DNA from: Streptomyces caniscabiei
GTDB taxonomy: Bacteria > Actinomycetota > Actinomycetes > Streptomycetales > Streptomycetaceae
Assembly (NCBI RefSeq): GCF_014930365.1
Contig: NZ_JABXWI010000019.1
Location: forward strand, 1-64,000
Direction: 5' to 3'
DNA length: 64,000 nucleotides
Each line of letters opens with the position of its first letter. The first letter of the stretch is position 1. Under the pieces are notes generated by a model that was given only the letters and a program-made list of their open reading frames with translations, was not told the DNA's origin and made no database searches. A program made the position numbers and the translations under genes. Shown piece by piece: positions 1-11,263 of this stretch.

Positions 1-547
1 CCTTCGAACTCCGCGCCGTCCTCGCCGCCACCCTCTCCCCCACCTGGGGCGTCTACTCCGGCTACGAACTCTGCGAGAACGCCCCCCTCAAACCCGGCAG
101 CGAGGAATACCTCGACTCCGAGAAATACCAACTCCGCCCCCGCGACTGGGGCGCGGCCGAACGCGACGGACGTACGATCGCCCCACTGCTCGGCAAGCTC
201 AACGAGATCAGGCGCCGGAGCCCGGCGCTGCGTCAGTTGCGGGATCTGCACTTCCACGACGCCGACCAGGAAGCGGTGATCATCTACTCGAAGAGCGCGG
301 GATCGAACACGGTTCTGGTGGTGGTCAACCTCGACCCCCACCACACCCAGGAGGCCACGGTCTCGTTGGACATGCCGCGACTCGGCCTGGAATGGCACGA
401 GTCGGTGCTGGTGCGCGACGAGCTCACCGGCGAGGTCTACACCTGGGGCAGGAACAACTACGTACGTCTGGAACCGGGTCGCACGCCCGCCCATGTACTG
501 ACCGTCCTGCGACCGTCCAACCCGCAGATCGGGGGGTCACCCACACA

Positions 548-551
<4 letters not shown>
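1..551 (+). CDS. glgE: GlgE, alpha-1,4-glucan:maltose-1-phosphate maltosyltransferase, C-terminal part
   Basis: This is the last 182 codons of a gene that begins before the window; the frame is open from base 3. GlgE extends alpha-1,4-glucans using maltose-1-phosphate, the end product of the TreS/Pep2 route encoded just downstream. The visible piece contains the family-like stretch SPTWGVYSGYELCEN and then the C-terminal beta-sandwich of a GH13 enzyme. The catalytic residues lie outside the window. The TGA stop overlaps the ATG of treS (ATGA), so the two genes are probably translationally coupled. The identification rests on this C-terminal sequence and on the gene order glgE-treS-pep2-glgB. 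Confidence 0.9.
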
Positions 552-2248
<1,697 letters not shown>

Positions 2249-2260
2249 GCCCGACCGGAA

Positions 2261-2296
2261 CCCCGGGCGGGCCGGTTTCCCCCGGCCCGCCCGGGG
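2261..2296 (+). terminator. Strong intra-operon hairpin between treS and pep2
   Basis: Two perfect 15-bp G+C-only arms (2261-2275 and 2282-2296) flank a 6-nt loop. There is no T-tract after the stem. It lies 12 bp after the treS stop and 46 bp before the pep2 start. It may be an attenuator, a processing site or an mRNA 3'-end stabiliser that lowers pep2/glgB expression relative to treS. That role is inferred. Confidence 0.6.
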
Positions 2297-2342
2297 CACG
2301 CAGACAGGAACACCCCGCCCCCCGGGGAAAGGACGCGATTCC

Positions 2343-3830
2343 ATGTCGGAAGCCGCTTCGCACTCCACCGCGACAAGTCCTGCACCACCGCCCGCCGCCG
2401 AACCGCCGGCCGGGCTGCTCACCTCGCTGGAGCCTTTGCTGCGCGAGTGGCTGCCACGGCAGCGCTGGTTCGCGGGGAAAGGGCGGCCGGTCACCGGTTT
2501 CAGCCTCGTGGCGGCGACGGAACTGCTGCCGGTGGGCCCCGCCTCGGCCAGTGGGTCGCCGGGGGCCGGCGAGTCCAAGGCCGGGCTCTTGCATCTCCTC
2601 GTCCGCGCGCACCAGCCGCTGGTGCCGTCCCAGGGCGCTCCGGCGCATCCCGGCGACTGCTACCAGCTGCTGCTCGGCGTACGCCGGACCCTGCCGCCCC
2701 GGCTGGCACCCGCGCTGATCGGGCACGTGGAGCAGGGACCGCTCGCCGGGCGGACGGTGTACGAGGGACTGCACGACCCACGGCTCGCCGATGTCCTCCT
2801 GGAGGCGCTGCGGACCCAGGCCCGCGTGGGTGAGCTGCGGTGCGGACGCGACATGCGCCATGACATCCCCGAGGGCCTGGTGCCCCGCCTCGCCACCGCC
2901 GAGCAGTCCAACTCCTCGCTCGTCTACGGCGATACGTTCATCCTGAAGCTGTTCCGCCGGGTCGTGCCCGGGGACAACCCCGACCTCGAACTGCCGCTCA
3001 CCCTGTCCCGCGAGGGCTGCCCCCGGGTCCCGGCGCCGGTGGCGTGGATGGTGGCGGACCTGGGCCGCGCCGGCGACCCCGACGGCCATCACGTGCTGGG
3101 CGTCCTGCAACCGTTCCTGCACGGCGCGGCGGACGGCTGGGAACTGGCGCTGAGCATGCTGGCCAAAGGCGAGGACTTCACCGCCGAGGCGCGGGCGCTG
3201 GGGCGGGCGACCGCCGAGGTGCACACCGCGCTGACCCACGCCCTGCCCACGGTCACCCTGGGCCGGCCCCAACTGGAGGCGCTGGTCGAGGGGATGACCG
3301 AGCGCCTGGAGGCCGCCGCGCAGGCCGTACCCGCGCTGCGGCCGTACGCGCCCGGCCTGCACACCGCCTTCGAGGCACTGGCCGACCTGGCGGCCGAGGG
3401 GCGCTCCTGGACGGCCCAGCGCATCCATGGCGACCTGCACCTCGGGCAGTGTCTGCGCTCGCCCTCCGGCGAGTGGTCGCTCATAGATTTCGAGGGCGAG
3501 CCGTCGAAGCCGCTGGCCGAGCGGCGGATGCCGCAGCCCGTCGCCCGTGACATCGCCGGCATGCTCCGCTCCTTCGACTACGCCGCGCACTCCCTCCAGC
3601 CCCCGGCGGCCGACTGGGCGACCGCGTGCCGGGCCGCGTACTGCTCCGGGTACGCGGACGTGGCGGGGGTCGATCCACGGACCGATCCCGTGCTGCTGCG
3701 CGCGTACGAGACCGACAAGGCCGTGTACGAGGTCCTCTACGAGGCCCGGCACCGCCCCGACTGGCTCCCGGTACCCCTGGCCGCCGTCCGCCGGCTGGCC
3801 ACGGACCCCTGCACCGACACCACCCCCTGA
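2343..3830 (+). CDS. pep2: Pep2, maltokinase
   Basis: The 495-residue protein phosphorylates maltose with ATP to give maltose-1-phosphate, the donor used by GlgE. The fold is that of aminoglycoside phosphotransferase-like kinases: the catalytic loop RIHGDLHLGQCL carries Asp364, and the metal-binding Asp382 is in LIDFEGEP. The N-terminal cap contains the LPRQRWFAGKGRP segment typical of maltokinases. The ATG at 2343 has a purine-rich ribosome site (GGGGAAAGGA). The gene sits between treS and glgB in the usual GlgE-pathway order and is read in the same direction. Confidence 0.95.
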   Translation: MSEAASHSTATSPAPPPAAEPPAGLLTSLEPLLREWLPRQRWFAGKGRPVTGFSLVAATELLPVGPASASGSPGAGESKAGLLHLLVRAHQPLVPSQGAPAHPGDCYQLLLGVRRTLPPRLAPALIGHVEQGPLAGRTVYEGLHDPRLADVLLEALRTQARVGELRCGRDMRHDIPEGLVPRLATAEQSNSSLVYGDTFILKLFRRVVPGDNPDLELPLTLSREGCPRVPAPVAWMVADLGRAGDPDGHHVLGVLQPFLHGAADGWELALSMLAKGEDFTAEARALGRATAEVHTALTHALPTVTLGRPQLEALVEGMTERLEAAAQAVPALRPYAPGLHTAFEALADLAAEGRSWTAQRIHGDLHLGQCLRSPSGEWSLIDFEGEPSKPLAERRMPQPVARDIAGMLRSFDYAAHSLQPPAADWATACRAAYCSGYADVAGVDPRTDPVLLRAYETDKAVYEVLYEARHRPDWLPVPLAAVRRLATDPCTDTTP

Positions 3831-3857
3831 CACCACCCTCCCGAGGAGACCGTCCCT

Positions 3858-6800
3858 GTGACTCCCCGCCCGCCGTCCGACGACAGCACGCAGCACCCCG
3901 ACACCGGGGCCGAGGCACCGGCCCCGGCCCCGGTGAAGAAGACCGCCGCGAAGAAGACCGCGACGAGGAAGACGGCCGCGAAGAAGACGACGGCCACGAA
4001 GGAGACCGTCGCGAAGAAGGCGACGGCGAAGAAGTCGGCGACCAGGAAGACGGCGGCGAAGAGCACGACCGGGGCGGTCGCGGCCGAGGCGGCGACGGGG
4101 GCACCGGCGGCGAAGACCGTGGCGAAGAAAGCCGCGGTTAAAAAGGCAGCGGTGAAGAAGGCGACGGCGAAGAAGGCCGTGGCCACGAAGGCCGTCGCGA
4201 AGAAGGCCGTCGCGAAGAAGGCCGTCGCGAAGAAGGCCGTCGCGGAGAAGGCCGTCGCGAAGAAGGCCGTCGCGGAGAAGGCCGTCGCGGAGAAGGCCGA
4301 CGTCAAGACCGCGGCCGGAGTCAATGCGGCCGGAGAGAAGGCGGCGGGCGGGCGGAAGGCGGCGGCCAAGAAGACCGCGCCCCGGAAGACCACGGTGGGC
4401 GAGAAGACCACGGTGGCCGAGAAGACCACGGTGGCCGAGAAGACCACGGCCGGGCAAGCCGTGGCCGCCGAACCCGTCACGGCGGGATCCGTGGCCGCCG
4501 AAGGTGCCGCCGAGACGGCCGCCGCCAAGAAAGCCGTGGCCAAGAAAGCCGTCACGAAGAAGGCTGCCACGAAGAAGGCTGCCACGAAGAAGACCGTCGC
4601 GAAGAAGGCTGTTGCGAAGGCGGCTGGCGCGAAGACGGTCGGCGCGAAGACGACCGTCGCGAAGACGACCGTCGCGAAGACGGCCGCAGCCAAGCAGGGC
4701 TCCGCCGGGAAAGCGTCCGCGCGGAAGGCCGTGGCGGTGTCCGAGTCGGCCGGGGCCGAGCCGGCCGCCGCCGTGTCGGTTCTGGCGGGTTCGGCCACGC
4801 CTCCCGAGCCGACCGTCCCCCATCAGGCCACCCCGGAGCCGTCCGGCCCCGACCCGGTGGTCCCCCGGCAGTCCACGACCGAGCCGCTGCCCGACGAACC
4901 CCCGGCTGCCGCGCCGGTCGTCTCCCCCGAGGCCACCGAGCCCGCGTTCTCCCCCGCGATGGACGGCGGTGACCGGGAGCGATTGGTGGCCGGTACGCAT
5001 CATGAGCCGCACGCCGTGCTCGGAGCGCATCCGGCGCCCGGTGGTGTGGTGTTCCGGGCGTTCCGGCCGTACGCCCTCGGGGTGAGCGTGCTGGTGGGGT
5101 CGCTGCGGGCGGAGCTGCACGACGACGGGGGCGGCTTCTTCTCGGCGTTGCTGCCGCTGCGGGAGGTCCCGGAGGCGTACCGGCTGCTGGTGTCGTACGA
5201 GGGGACCGAGCAGGAGACCGAGGACGCGTACCGGTTCCTGCCCGCGATCGGTGAGCTGGACCTGTATCTCATCGGTGAGGGGCGGCACGAGCAGTTGTGG
5301 CGTGCGCTCGGCGCCGAGCCGATGACCCACCAGGGTGTCACCGGCACCCGCTTCACGGTGTGGGCGCCGAACGCGCGTGGTGTGCGCGTGGCCGGGACCT
5401 TCAACTTCTGGGACGGCACGGGCTTCCCGATGCGTGCGCTGGGCTCCTCGGGTGTGTGGGAGCTGTTCGTGCCCGGGATCGGCGAGGGCGAGCTGTACAA
5501 GTTCGAGATCACCCGGCCGGACGGTTCGCGGACGTTCCGGGCCGACCCGATGGCCCGTCGCACGGAGGTCCCGCCCGCCACGTCGTCCGTCGTGCACGCC
5601 TCGCACTACGAGTGGGGCGACGAGGAGTGGCTGGCCAGGCGCGCCGAGACCCCCGCGCACGAGGCGCCGTTCTCGGTCTACGAGGTCCATCTGGCGTCCT
5701 GGCGGCCGGGGCTGACGTACCGTCAGCTTGCCGAGCAGCTGCCGGCGTACGTCTCCGACCTCGGCTTCACGCACGTCGAGCTGCTGCCGGTCGCCGAGCA
5801 TCCCTTCGGGGGTTCCTGGGGCTACCAGGTCACCGGGTTCTACGCCCCGACGGCCCGGCTCGGCACCCCGGACGACTTCAAGTACCTGATCGACGCCCTG
5901 CACCGGGCGGGGATCGGGGTGCTGATGGACTGGGTACCGGCCCACTTCCCGCGTGACGACTGGGCGCTGGCGGAGTTCGACGGGCGCCCGCTGTACGAGC
6001 ACCAGGACCCGGCGCGGGCGGCGCACCCCGACTGGGGGACGCTGGAGTTCGACTACGGGCGCCGCGAGGTGCGCAACTTCCTGGTGGCCAACGCCGTCCA
6101 CTGGTGCGAGGAGTACCACATCGACGGGCTGCGGGTGGATGCCGTCGCGTCGATGCTGTACCTGGACTACTCGCGCGAGCCGGGCCAGTGGACGCCGAAC
6201 GAGCACGGCGGCCGGGAGAACCTGGACGCGGTCGCCTTCCTCCAGGAGATGAACGCCACCGTGTACCGGCGGGTGCCGGGCGTCGTGACGATCGCGGAGG
6301 AGTCCACGGCCTGGGACGGTGTCACGCGGGCCACCCACCACACCGGGCCGGGCGGGTTCGGCGGGCTCGGCTTCGGCCTGAAGTGGAACATGGGATGGAT
6401 GCACGACTCCCTGGGCTACATGGCCAAGGACCCCGTCCACCGCAAGCACCACCACCACGAGATGACCTTCTCGATGGTGTACGCGTACAGCGAGAACTAC
6501 GTCCTGCCGATCTCGCACGACGAGGTCGTGCACGGCAAGGGCTCGCTGGTGTCGAAGATGCCGGGCGACTGGTGGCAGCAGCGCGCCAACCACCGCGCCT
6601 ACCTGGGCTTCATGTGGGCCCATCCCGGCAAGCAACTCCTCTTCATGGGGCAGGAGTTCGCGCAGGGCGCGGAGTGGTCGGAGGCGCACGGGCCGGACTG
6701 GTGGCTGCTCGATCCGGCGTACGGCGCGGAGGCGGACCACCGGGGGGTGCGGGATCTCGTCCGTGACCTCAACGCGGTGTACCGCCGCACCCCGGCGCTC

Positions 6801-7136
6801 TGGGAGCAGGACACGCGGCCGGCGGGCTTCTCCTGGATCACGGGGGACTCGGCGGAGGACAACGTCCTGGCGTTCCTGCGGTTCGCCGAGGACGGGTCTC
6901 CGTTGCTGGCGGTGTCCAACTTCTCGCCGGTGGTGCGGCAGGACTACCGGCTGGGGGTTCCCGAGGATGTGCCCGCGTGGCGGGAGGTGCTGAACACGGA
7001 CGCGGGGGTGTACGGCGGGACGGATGTGACGGCGGCCGACCCGGTGAAGCCGGAGCCCCACCCCTGGCACGGCCGACCGGCCAGCATCCGCGTCACGCTC
7101 CCCCCGCTGACCACCCTCTGGCTCCGCCCGGCCTGA
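3858..7136 (+). CDS. glgB: GlgB, 1,4-alpha-glucan branching enzyme with a long Lys/Ala-rich N-terminal extension
   Basis: The protein has 1092 residues; the enzyme itself occupies about residues 368-1092, the usual size of about 725. It contains the N-terminal beta domains, then a GH13 barrel with the nucleophile in [15 protein letters not shown], the acid/base Glu in TIAEESTAW, and [11 protein letters not shown]. It adds alpha-1,6 branches to the glucan made by GlgE. Residues about 26-295 are built from KKAVA, KKTAA and EKTTV-type pentads, followed by a Pro/Glu linker to residue 367. This resembles the basic tails of histone H1-like and HupS proteins. The GTG at 3858 follows GAGGAG with normal spacing, and the frame is continuous, so the extension appears translated. 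An internal ATG at 4959 could give a core-only form. Confidence 0.9.
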   Translation: MTPRPPSDDSTQHPDTGAEAPAPAPVKKTAAKKTATRKTAAKKTTATKETVAKKATAKKSATRKTAAKSTTGAVAAEAATGAPAAKTVAKKAAVKKAAVKKATAKKAVATKAVAKKAVAKKAVAKKAVAEKAVAKKAVAEKAVAEKADVKTAAGVNAAGEKAAGGRKAAAKKTAPRKTTVGEKTTVAEKTTVAEKTTAGQAVAAEPVTAGSVAAEGAAETAAAKKAVAKKAVTKKAATKKAATKKTVAKKAVAKAAGAKTVGAKTTVAKTTVAKTAAAKQGSAGKASARKAVAVSESAGAEPAAAVSVLAGSATPPEPTVPHQATPEPSGPDPVVPRQSTTEPLPDEPPAAAPVVSPEATEPAFSPAMDGGDRERLVAGTHHEPHAVLGAHPAPGGVVFRAFRPYALGVSVLVGSLRAELHDDGGGFFSALLPLREVPEAYRLLVSYEGTEQETEDAYRFLPAIGELDLYLIGEGRHEQLWRALGAEPMTHQGVTGTRFTVWAPNARGVRVAGTFNFWDGTGFPMRALGSSGVWELFVPGIGEGELYKFEITRPDGSRTFRADPMARRTEVPPATSSVVHASHYEWGDEEWLARRAETPAHEAPFSVYEVHLASWRPGLTYRQLAEQLPAYVSDLGFTHVELLPVAEHPFGGSWGYQVTGFYAPTARLGTPDDFKYLIDALHRAGIGVLMDWVPAHFPRDDWALAEFDGRPLYEHQDPARAAHPDWGTLEFDYGRREVRNFLVANAVHWCEEYHIDGLRVDAVASMLYLDYSREPGQWTPNEHGGRENLDAVAFLQEMNATVYRRVPGVVTIAEESTAWDGVTRATHHTGPGGFGGLGFGLKWNMGWMHDSLGYMAKDPVHRKHHHHEMTFSMVYAYSENYVLPISHDEVVHGKGSLVSKMPGDWWQQRANHRAYLGFMWAHPGKQLLFMGQEFAQGAEWSEAHGPDWWLLDPAYGAEADHRGVRDLVRDLNAVYRRTPALWEQDTRPAGFSWITGDSAEDNVLAFLRFAEDGSPLLAVSNFSPVVRQDYRLGVPEDVPAWREVLNTDAGVYGGTDVTAADPVKPEPHPWHGRPASIRVTLPPLTTLWLRPA

Positions 7137-7140
7137 CTTT

Positions 7141-7321
7141 CCTCGCCCCCGCCGCCCCTACCCGTCCCATCCCCAGGGGCTGCGCCCCTTCGACCCCCAC
7201 GTGCGGGTCCGGTGGGGGCTGGTCGCGCAGTTCCCCGCGCCCCTGAAAAGCAGGGGCTGCGCCCCGTGCTTTTCAGGCCCGAAAGGCCGGAGGCCTTTCA
7301 GGGGCGCGGGGAACTGCGCGA
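7141..7321. repeat. Composite intergenic repeat with nested inverted repeats (site 1)
   Basis: The gap between the convergent glgB and P450 genes is filled by a dispersed repeat. The 20-bp core CGCGCAGTTCCCCGCGCCCC lies at about 7225-7244 and its complement at about 7300-7319, giving a roughly 100-bp inverted repeat. Inside it are smaller hairpins, for example CTGAAAAGCA pairing with TGCTTTTCAG, and CCGAAAGGCC/GGCCTTTC. Bases 7141-7200 are the reverse complement of a G-rich block also found at 37081-37185 and 47880-47937. It may end transcription from both sides. Confidence 0.7.
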
Positions 7322-7368
7322 GAAGCCCCACCGGCCCGCAGCCGACAGGCCACCAGCCTGTTCCGGGG

Positions 7369-8808
7369 TCAGCCGGGCTTCCGTCGGCTCGACATCATCC
7401 GTCGCAGGAGCCCCATCAGCCCACTGCTCTCACCCCGCCGCACCTCCACCTCGACACCCCCACCCCCACCCCCCGGCGAAGCGACAGGCACCCCCACCGG
7501 CCGCTCCCCCACCCCACGCCCCACCAGCTCATATCGCACCGGCAACAGCCTCAACCCCCGCACCACAGGCCCCGACCGCCACGGCAACTGATCCGGCGGC
7601 AGCGTCAGCTCCGCCCGGCCGAAGTGTTCGAAGATCCGCCCCACCGCGGTCGTCACGATCGTCCCCGCCAACTCCCGCGCGGCACTGGGACACTGATGCT
7701 GCCCGGCCCCCCACGCCAGATGTGCCCGCGTACTGACCGCGGAGTCGACGAGGTGCGAGGACCCGATCTTCAGCAGGTCCCGGTGCGCCGCGGCGACGGA
7801 CGGCGACACGATGTCCCCGGCCCGGATCAGGAAGTTCCCGAGCCGCACATCACGCGCCGCGAACCGGAAGCACAGATTGGCCGTCGGCGGATTCACCAGC
7901 GCGGCCCGGTTCACGGTCTCCCCGAGCTGCCCGTTCGACAGGCTCCGCCGCACGGTGGTGTTCCCCCGCAGCACCTCCAGCAGCGTGTTGCAGACCATGT
8001 TGCCGGTGATGTCGTTGAGGTAGACCGCGTTCATGAACAGCTCGCGGCCCAACTGCTCGTCGCTGAGCGACGGGTCGGACAGCAGCAGGTAGGAGGTCAG
8101 GTCCTCCCCGGGCCGGGACCGCCGGTGCGCGGCGAGCCGGGTCATCGTCCCCAGCGCCCGCCCGGTCGCCGCCCCCGCGTCGGGCCCGCCGTCCAGCATC
8201 CGCCACAGGTCCATGACCATCTCGTCGCCGAGTTCGACGGGGCACCCGAACAGCTTGGTCGTCACCATCAGCAGCAGCGGCCGAGTGTACTGCGCCGCGA
8301 GGTCGGCGAACCCGGTGGTGCCGGACTCGGCGGCGAGCACGTCGATCAGTTCGTCGGCGTAGCGCGCGACGGCCGCCCGCAGCTCCCAGCCCTCGGGCGA
8401 GTGCCCGTCCTGGAAGGGCCGCATCGCCGAGTGGTAGCTCAGCCGCGCGTGCCGGTGCTCCTCGTCGTCGAAGAACATGGTCTGCCGGACCTCGTACCCG
8501 GCGAGCAGCGGCCAGTCCCGCGGCAGCCGCCCCTCCGCCCGTGCCCGCCAGTGCCGGACGTCGCGCCGCCACACGCTCTCGTTGCGCAGGACCTCCAGCA
8601 CCTCGCGGTAGTCGAGGACCAGCCAGGCCGGCACCCCCATCAGCCCCACCGGTGCCACGGGCCCGTACGTGCTCCGCAGTCGCTCGTAGACGCTGCCCGG
8701 ATCCCCGTCGAACTCCGAGGTCAGCAACGGCTCCACGGGCAGCGATTCCAGGCCGGGGCCGCCGGCCGTGGCGTCCGCGAACGGATGTGTTTCCATGCCG
8801 ACACGCAT
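7369..8808 (-). CDS. Cytochrome P450 lacking the ExxR motif
   Basis: The 479-residue protein has the P450 heme loop WGAGQHQCPSAARELA, with the proximal thiolate Cys373. The otherwise near-invariant ExxR of helix K reads E297-T-V-N, with Arg only at the next position. The I-helix acid/Thr motif is also altered (YLNDITGN). Loss of ExxR is known for a few Streptomyces P450s of the CYP156/CYP157 type, and this is likely a relative. A Gly-rich and basic tail of about 40 residues follows the normal P450 end. Start choice is uncertain: ATG at 8808 or 8796, neither with a clear ribosome site. The neighbours give no pathway, so the substrate is unknown. Confidence 0.85.
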   Translation of the reverse strand: MRVGMETHPFADATAGGPGLESLPVEPLLTSEFDGDPGSVYERLRSTYGPVAPVGLMGVPAWLVLDYREVLEVLRNESVWRRDVRHWRARAEGRLPRDWPLLAGYEVRQTMFFDDEEHRHARLSYHSAMRPFQDGHSPEGWELRAAVARYADELIDVLAAESGTTGFADLAAQYTRPLLLMVTTKLFGCPVELGDEMVMDLWRMLDGGPDAGAATGRALGTMTRLAAHRRSRPGEDLTSYLLLSDPSLSDEQLGRELFMNAVYLNDITGNMVCNTLLEVLRGNTTVRRSLSNGQLGETVNRAALVNPPTANLCFRFAARDVRLGNFLIRAGDIVSPSVAAAHRDLLKIGSSHLVDSAVSTRAHLAWGAGQHQCPSAARELAGTIVTTAVGRIFEHFGRAELTLPPDQLPWRSGPVVRGLRLLPVRYELVGRGVGERPVGVPVASPGGGGGGVEVEVRRGESSGLMGLLRRMMSSRRKPG

Positions 8809-8940
8809 ACCGCATGAATCGTGTACGAGCAGTGACGATGACGGTAACCGTTACGGGTTGGTGATCCCTGATGCACCTGTGGTGACGGTGGTGGGGGTGC
8901 GGCCTTGCGGGTACCCGGCAGGCCGCTCCCCCTGCCCACT

Positions 8941-11235
8941 TCAGGCCGGGGCCGGCAACTCCTCCAGCGCCTTCGGCAGTTCCTCCGCGTGCACGACTCC
9001 GAGCGCCTGGGTGGCCCGGGTCAGGGCGACGTACAGATCGCTCGTGCCGAAGCGCCCCGGCTCGACGACGAGGACGGAGTCGAACTCCAGGCCCTTGGCC
9101 TGCCGGGGGTCGAGGAGGACGACGGTGCGGGTCAGGTCGGGCTCCTCGCCCGCCGTGACGTCGTCGAGCCGGGCGGCCACCGCCCGGTGCAGCTCGCGCG
9201 GCGCGATCACCGCGAGGCGCCCCTCGGCGGGGGTGAGTTCGGCGACGGCCGCGGCCACCTCGGCGGGCAGCTCCCGTGCCGCCGCGCGGCGCGCCCAGGG
9301 CCGTACGCCGGTGGACCGTACGGAGCTGGGCGGTTCGAAGTCGGGCCGCTCGGCGCGGACGACACCGGCCGCGACCTCCATGATCTCGGCGGGGGTGCGG
9401 TAGTTGACGCCGAGTCGGGTGTGTTCCCAGCGGTCCTGGACGTACGGGGCGAGGATGTCGGCCCAGGAACCGACGCCCGCGGCCTCTGCGGTCTGCGCCG
9501 GGTCGCCGACCAGGGTCATGGAGCGGGTCGGCGAGCGGCGCATCAGCAGCCGCCACGCCATCGGCGACAGCTCCTGCGCCTCGTCGACGATGATGTGCCC
9601 GAACGCCCAGGTCCGGTCGGCCGCCGCCCGCTCGGCCGCGCTGCGGTGGTCGTCCTCCTCGTGCCGCTCGGCGAACCGCTCGGCGTCGATGACGTCGTGT
9701 GCGGAGAGCACCTCGGAGCCGTCGGGGTCGCTGTCCTCCTTGTCCTCGAACTCGTACGTCCGGGACGCGTAGGACACCTCCAGCACGCCCTGCGCGTAAG
9801 CGATCCGGGTCTCCCGCTCGCGCTCGGCGCGGGCCCGCGCCGGCCGGTCGTCCTCGCCCAGCAGTTCGGCGGCCTCGTCGAGCAGCGGTACGTCGGCGAC
9901 GGTCCACGCGCGCGTGACCGGACGGCGTACGGCGTCGGCGTCCTCCTCGGACAGATACGCGTCCGGCTCGGCCAGGAAGTCGGCGATCAGCCGACGCGGG
10001 GTGATCCGGGGCCAGAGCCGGCCGATGGCGGACCAGACCTCCGGGTTCTCGGCCAGTTCGTCGCGGATCTGGGTGATGTCACTGGCGTCGAGGAGGTTGG
10101 AGCCGTCGTACGGGTCGGTGCCGATGCGCTCGGCGACCATCTCGGTGAGGGTGTTGAGGATGTAGCCCTCGAAGTGCTCACGGGCCACGTTGTGCGGGAG
10201 CTTCGCCTCGCGGGTGCGCTCGCGGGCGACCCGTACGAGGTCGTCGTCGAGCATGAGGATCTCCCGGTCGTGCTCGATGGCGATCACCGGGTCGGGCAGC
10301 GCCTGCCGGTCCCGTACGACGGCCGCGAGGACGTCGGCCATGGCGGCGCTCCCCTTCACCCGGGCGGCGGCCGGGGTGTCGGTGGCGGTGGCCCGTACGC
10401 CGGGGAACAGTTCGCCGACCGTGGCCAGCAGCACGCCCGTCTCGCCCAGCGCCGGCAGCACCTCGCCGATGTAGCCGAGGAAGGCGGGGTTGGGTCCGAC
10501 GACGAGGACGGCGCGTTTGGCGAGGAGTTCGCGCTGCTCGTAGAGGAGGTAGGCGGCCCGGTGCAGGGCGACGGCGGTCTTGCCGGTGCCGGGGCCGCCC
10601 TCCACGACCATCACGCCCTGGTGCGGGGCGCGGATGACGCGGTCCTGCTCGGCCTGGATGGTCTGCACGATGTCGCCCATGCGGCCGGTGCGGGCGGAGT
10701 CGAGGGCGGCCAGCAGGACGGCGTCGCCGGTCGGGTCCTCGTACCCGGTGCGGGTCTCGTCGCCGAGGTCGAGGATCTCGTCGTGCAGGGCGGTGACCCG
10801 GCGGCCCTCGGTGGTGAGGTGCCGGCGGCGGCGCAGCCCCATCGGGGTGTGGCCGGTGGCGAGGTAGAAGGGCCGGGCGACGTCGGCGCGCCAGTCGATC
10901 AGGATCGGGGTGCGCTCGGTGTCGTCCTCGCGCAGCCCGATACGGCCGATGTGATGGATTGTGCCGTCGGCGAGGTCGAGCCGGCCGAAGCAGAGCGAAC
11001 CGTCGACGGCGTTGAGCGCGGCCAGCAGCCCCGAGCGCTCGGCGACCAGGATGTCCCGCTCCAGGCGGGCCTGCCTGGGCGTGTTGCCCTGGGCGAGCGC
11101 GTCCGTGACGGATCGCTCGGTTACACCGCGCAGGGCGTCCACGCGGGCGTACACCCCGTCGATGAATTCCTGCTCTCGCCGCAATTCGCTGTGTTCCTCA
11201 TGCTGTTCATCGTGCGAAAAGCCGGTGTTTGACAA
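8941..11235 (-). CDS. helD: HelD-type superfamily 1 helicase / RNA polymerase-associated ATPase
   Basis: A protein of about 764 residues resembling actinobacterial HelD, which binds RNA polymerase and releases it from stalled or inhibited complexes. Visible motifs are an N-terminal coiled-coil arm (REQEFIDGVYARVDALR), Walker A EGGPGTGKTAVALHR at about residues 212-226, DEAQELSPMAW (motif II), VGDPAQTAEAAG (motif III), and C-terminal VALTRATQALGVVH. A TTG at 11235 is preferred because GGGAG sits 5 nt upstream; a GTG at 11241 is the alternative. The start lies within a promoter that fires in the opposite direction (11229-11258). The nearby palindrome at 11326-11349 does not look like a rifamycin-associated element. 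Confidence 0.85.
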   Translation of the reverse strand: MSNTGFSHDEQHEEHSELRREQEFIDGVYARVDALRGVTERSVTDALAQGNTPRQARLERDILVAERSGLLAALNAVDGSLCFGRLDLADGTIHHIGRIGLREDDTERTPILIDWRADVARPFYLATGHTPMGLRRRRHLTTEGRRVTALHDEILDLGDETRTGYEDPTGDAVLLAALDSARTGRMGDIVQTIQAEQDRVIRAPHQGVMVVEGGPGTGKTAVALHRAAYLLYEQRELLAKRAVLVVGPNPAFLGYIGEVLPALGETGVLLATVGELFPGVRATATDTPAAARVKGSAAMADVLAAVVRDRQALPDPVIAIEHDREILMLDDDLVRVARERTREAKLPHNVAREHFEGYILNTLTEMVAERIGTDPYDGSNLLDASDITQIRDELAENPEVWSAIGRLWPRITPRRLIADFLAEPDAYLSEEDADAVRRPVTRAWTVADVPLLDEAAELLGEDDRPARARAERERETRIAYAQGVLEVSYASRTYEFEDKEDSDPDGSEVLSAHDVIDAERFAERHEEDDHRSAAERAAADRTWAFGHIIVDEAQELSPMAWRLLMRRSPTRSMTLVGDPAQTAEAAGVGSWADILAPYVQDRWEHTRLGVNYRTPAEIMEVAAGVVRAERPDFEPPSSVRSTGVRPWARRAAARELPAEVAAAVAELTPAEGRLAVIAPRELHRAVAARLDDVTAGEEPDLTRTVVLLDPRQAKGLEFDSVLVVEPGRFGTSDLYVALTRATQALGVVHAEELPKALEELPAPA

Positions 11236-11258
11236 TTCCACTCCCGCCCGGATATACT
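11229..11258 (+). promoter_or_regulatory. Near-consensus housekeeping promoter pointing away from helD
   Basis: TTGACA (11229-11234) and TATACT (11253-11258) are separated by 18 bp. This is the best match to a vegetative sigma promoter in the window. Transcription would start near 11265 and meet a terminator after about 90 nt, with no open reading frame between. On the other strand the same AT-rich patch offers TATATC as a possible -10 for helD, so the two promoters may overlap and compete. Confidence 0.65.
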
Positions 11259-11263
11259 GTGCT

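Noticed and set aside
4190-4300. GlgB repeats considered as an assembly or sequencing artefact
   Set aside because: Units differ by scattered base changes and the frame stays open over 1100 bp on both sides, so a real expansion is more likely; long reads would settle it.
8844-8854. Short palindrome GTAAC-C-GTTAC before the P450 gene
   Set aside because: Only 5-bp arms and a single copy; too weak to call an operator.
7369-11241. P450 and neighbours considered as a biosynthetic gene cluster
   Set aside because: No synthase, tailoring or resistance genes nearby; flanks are housekeeping genes.
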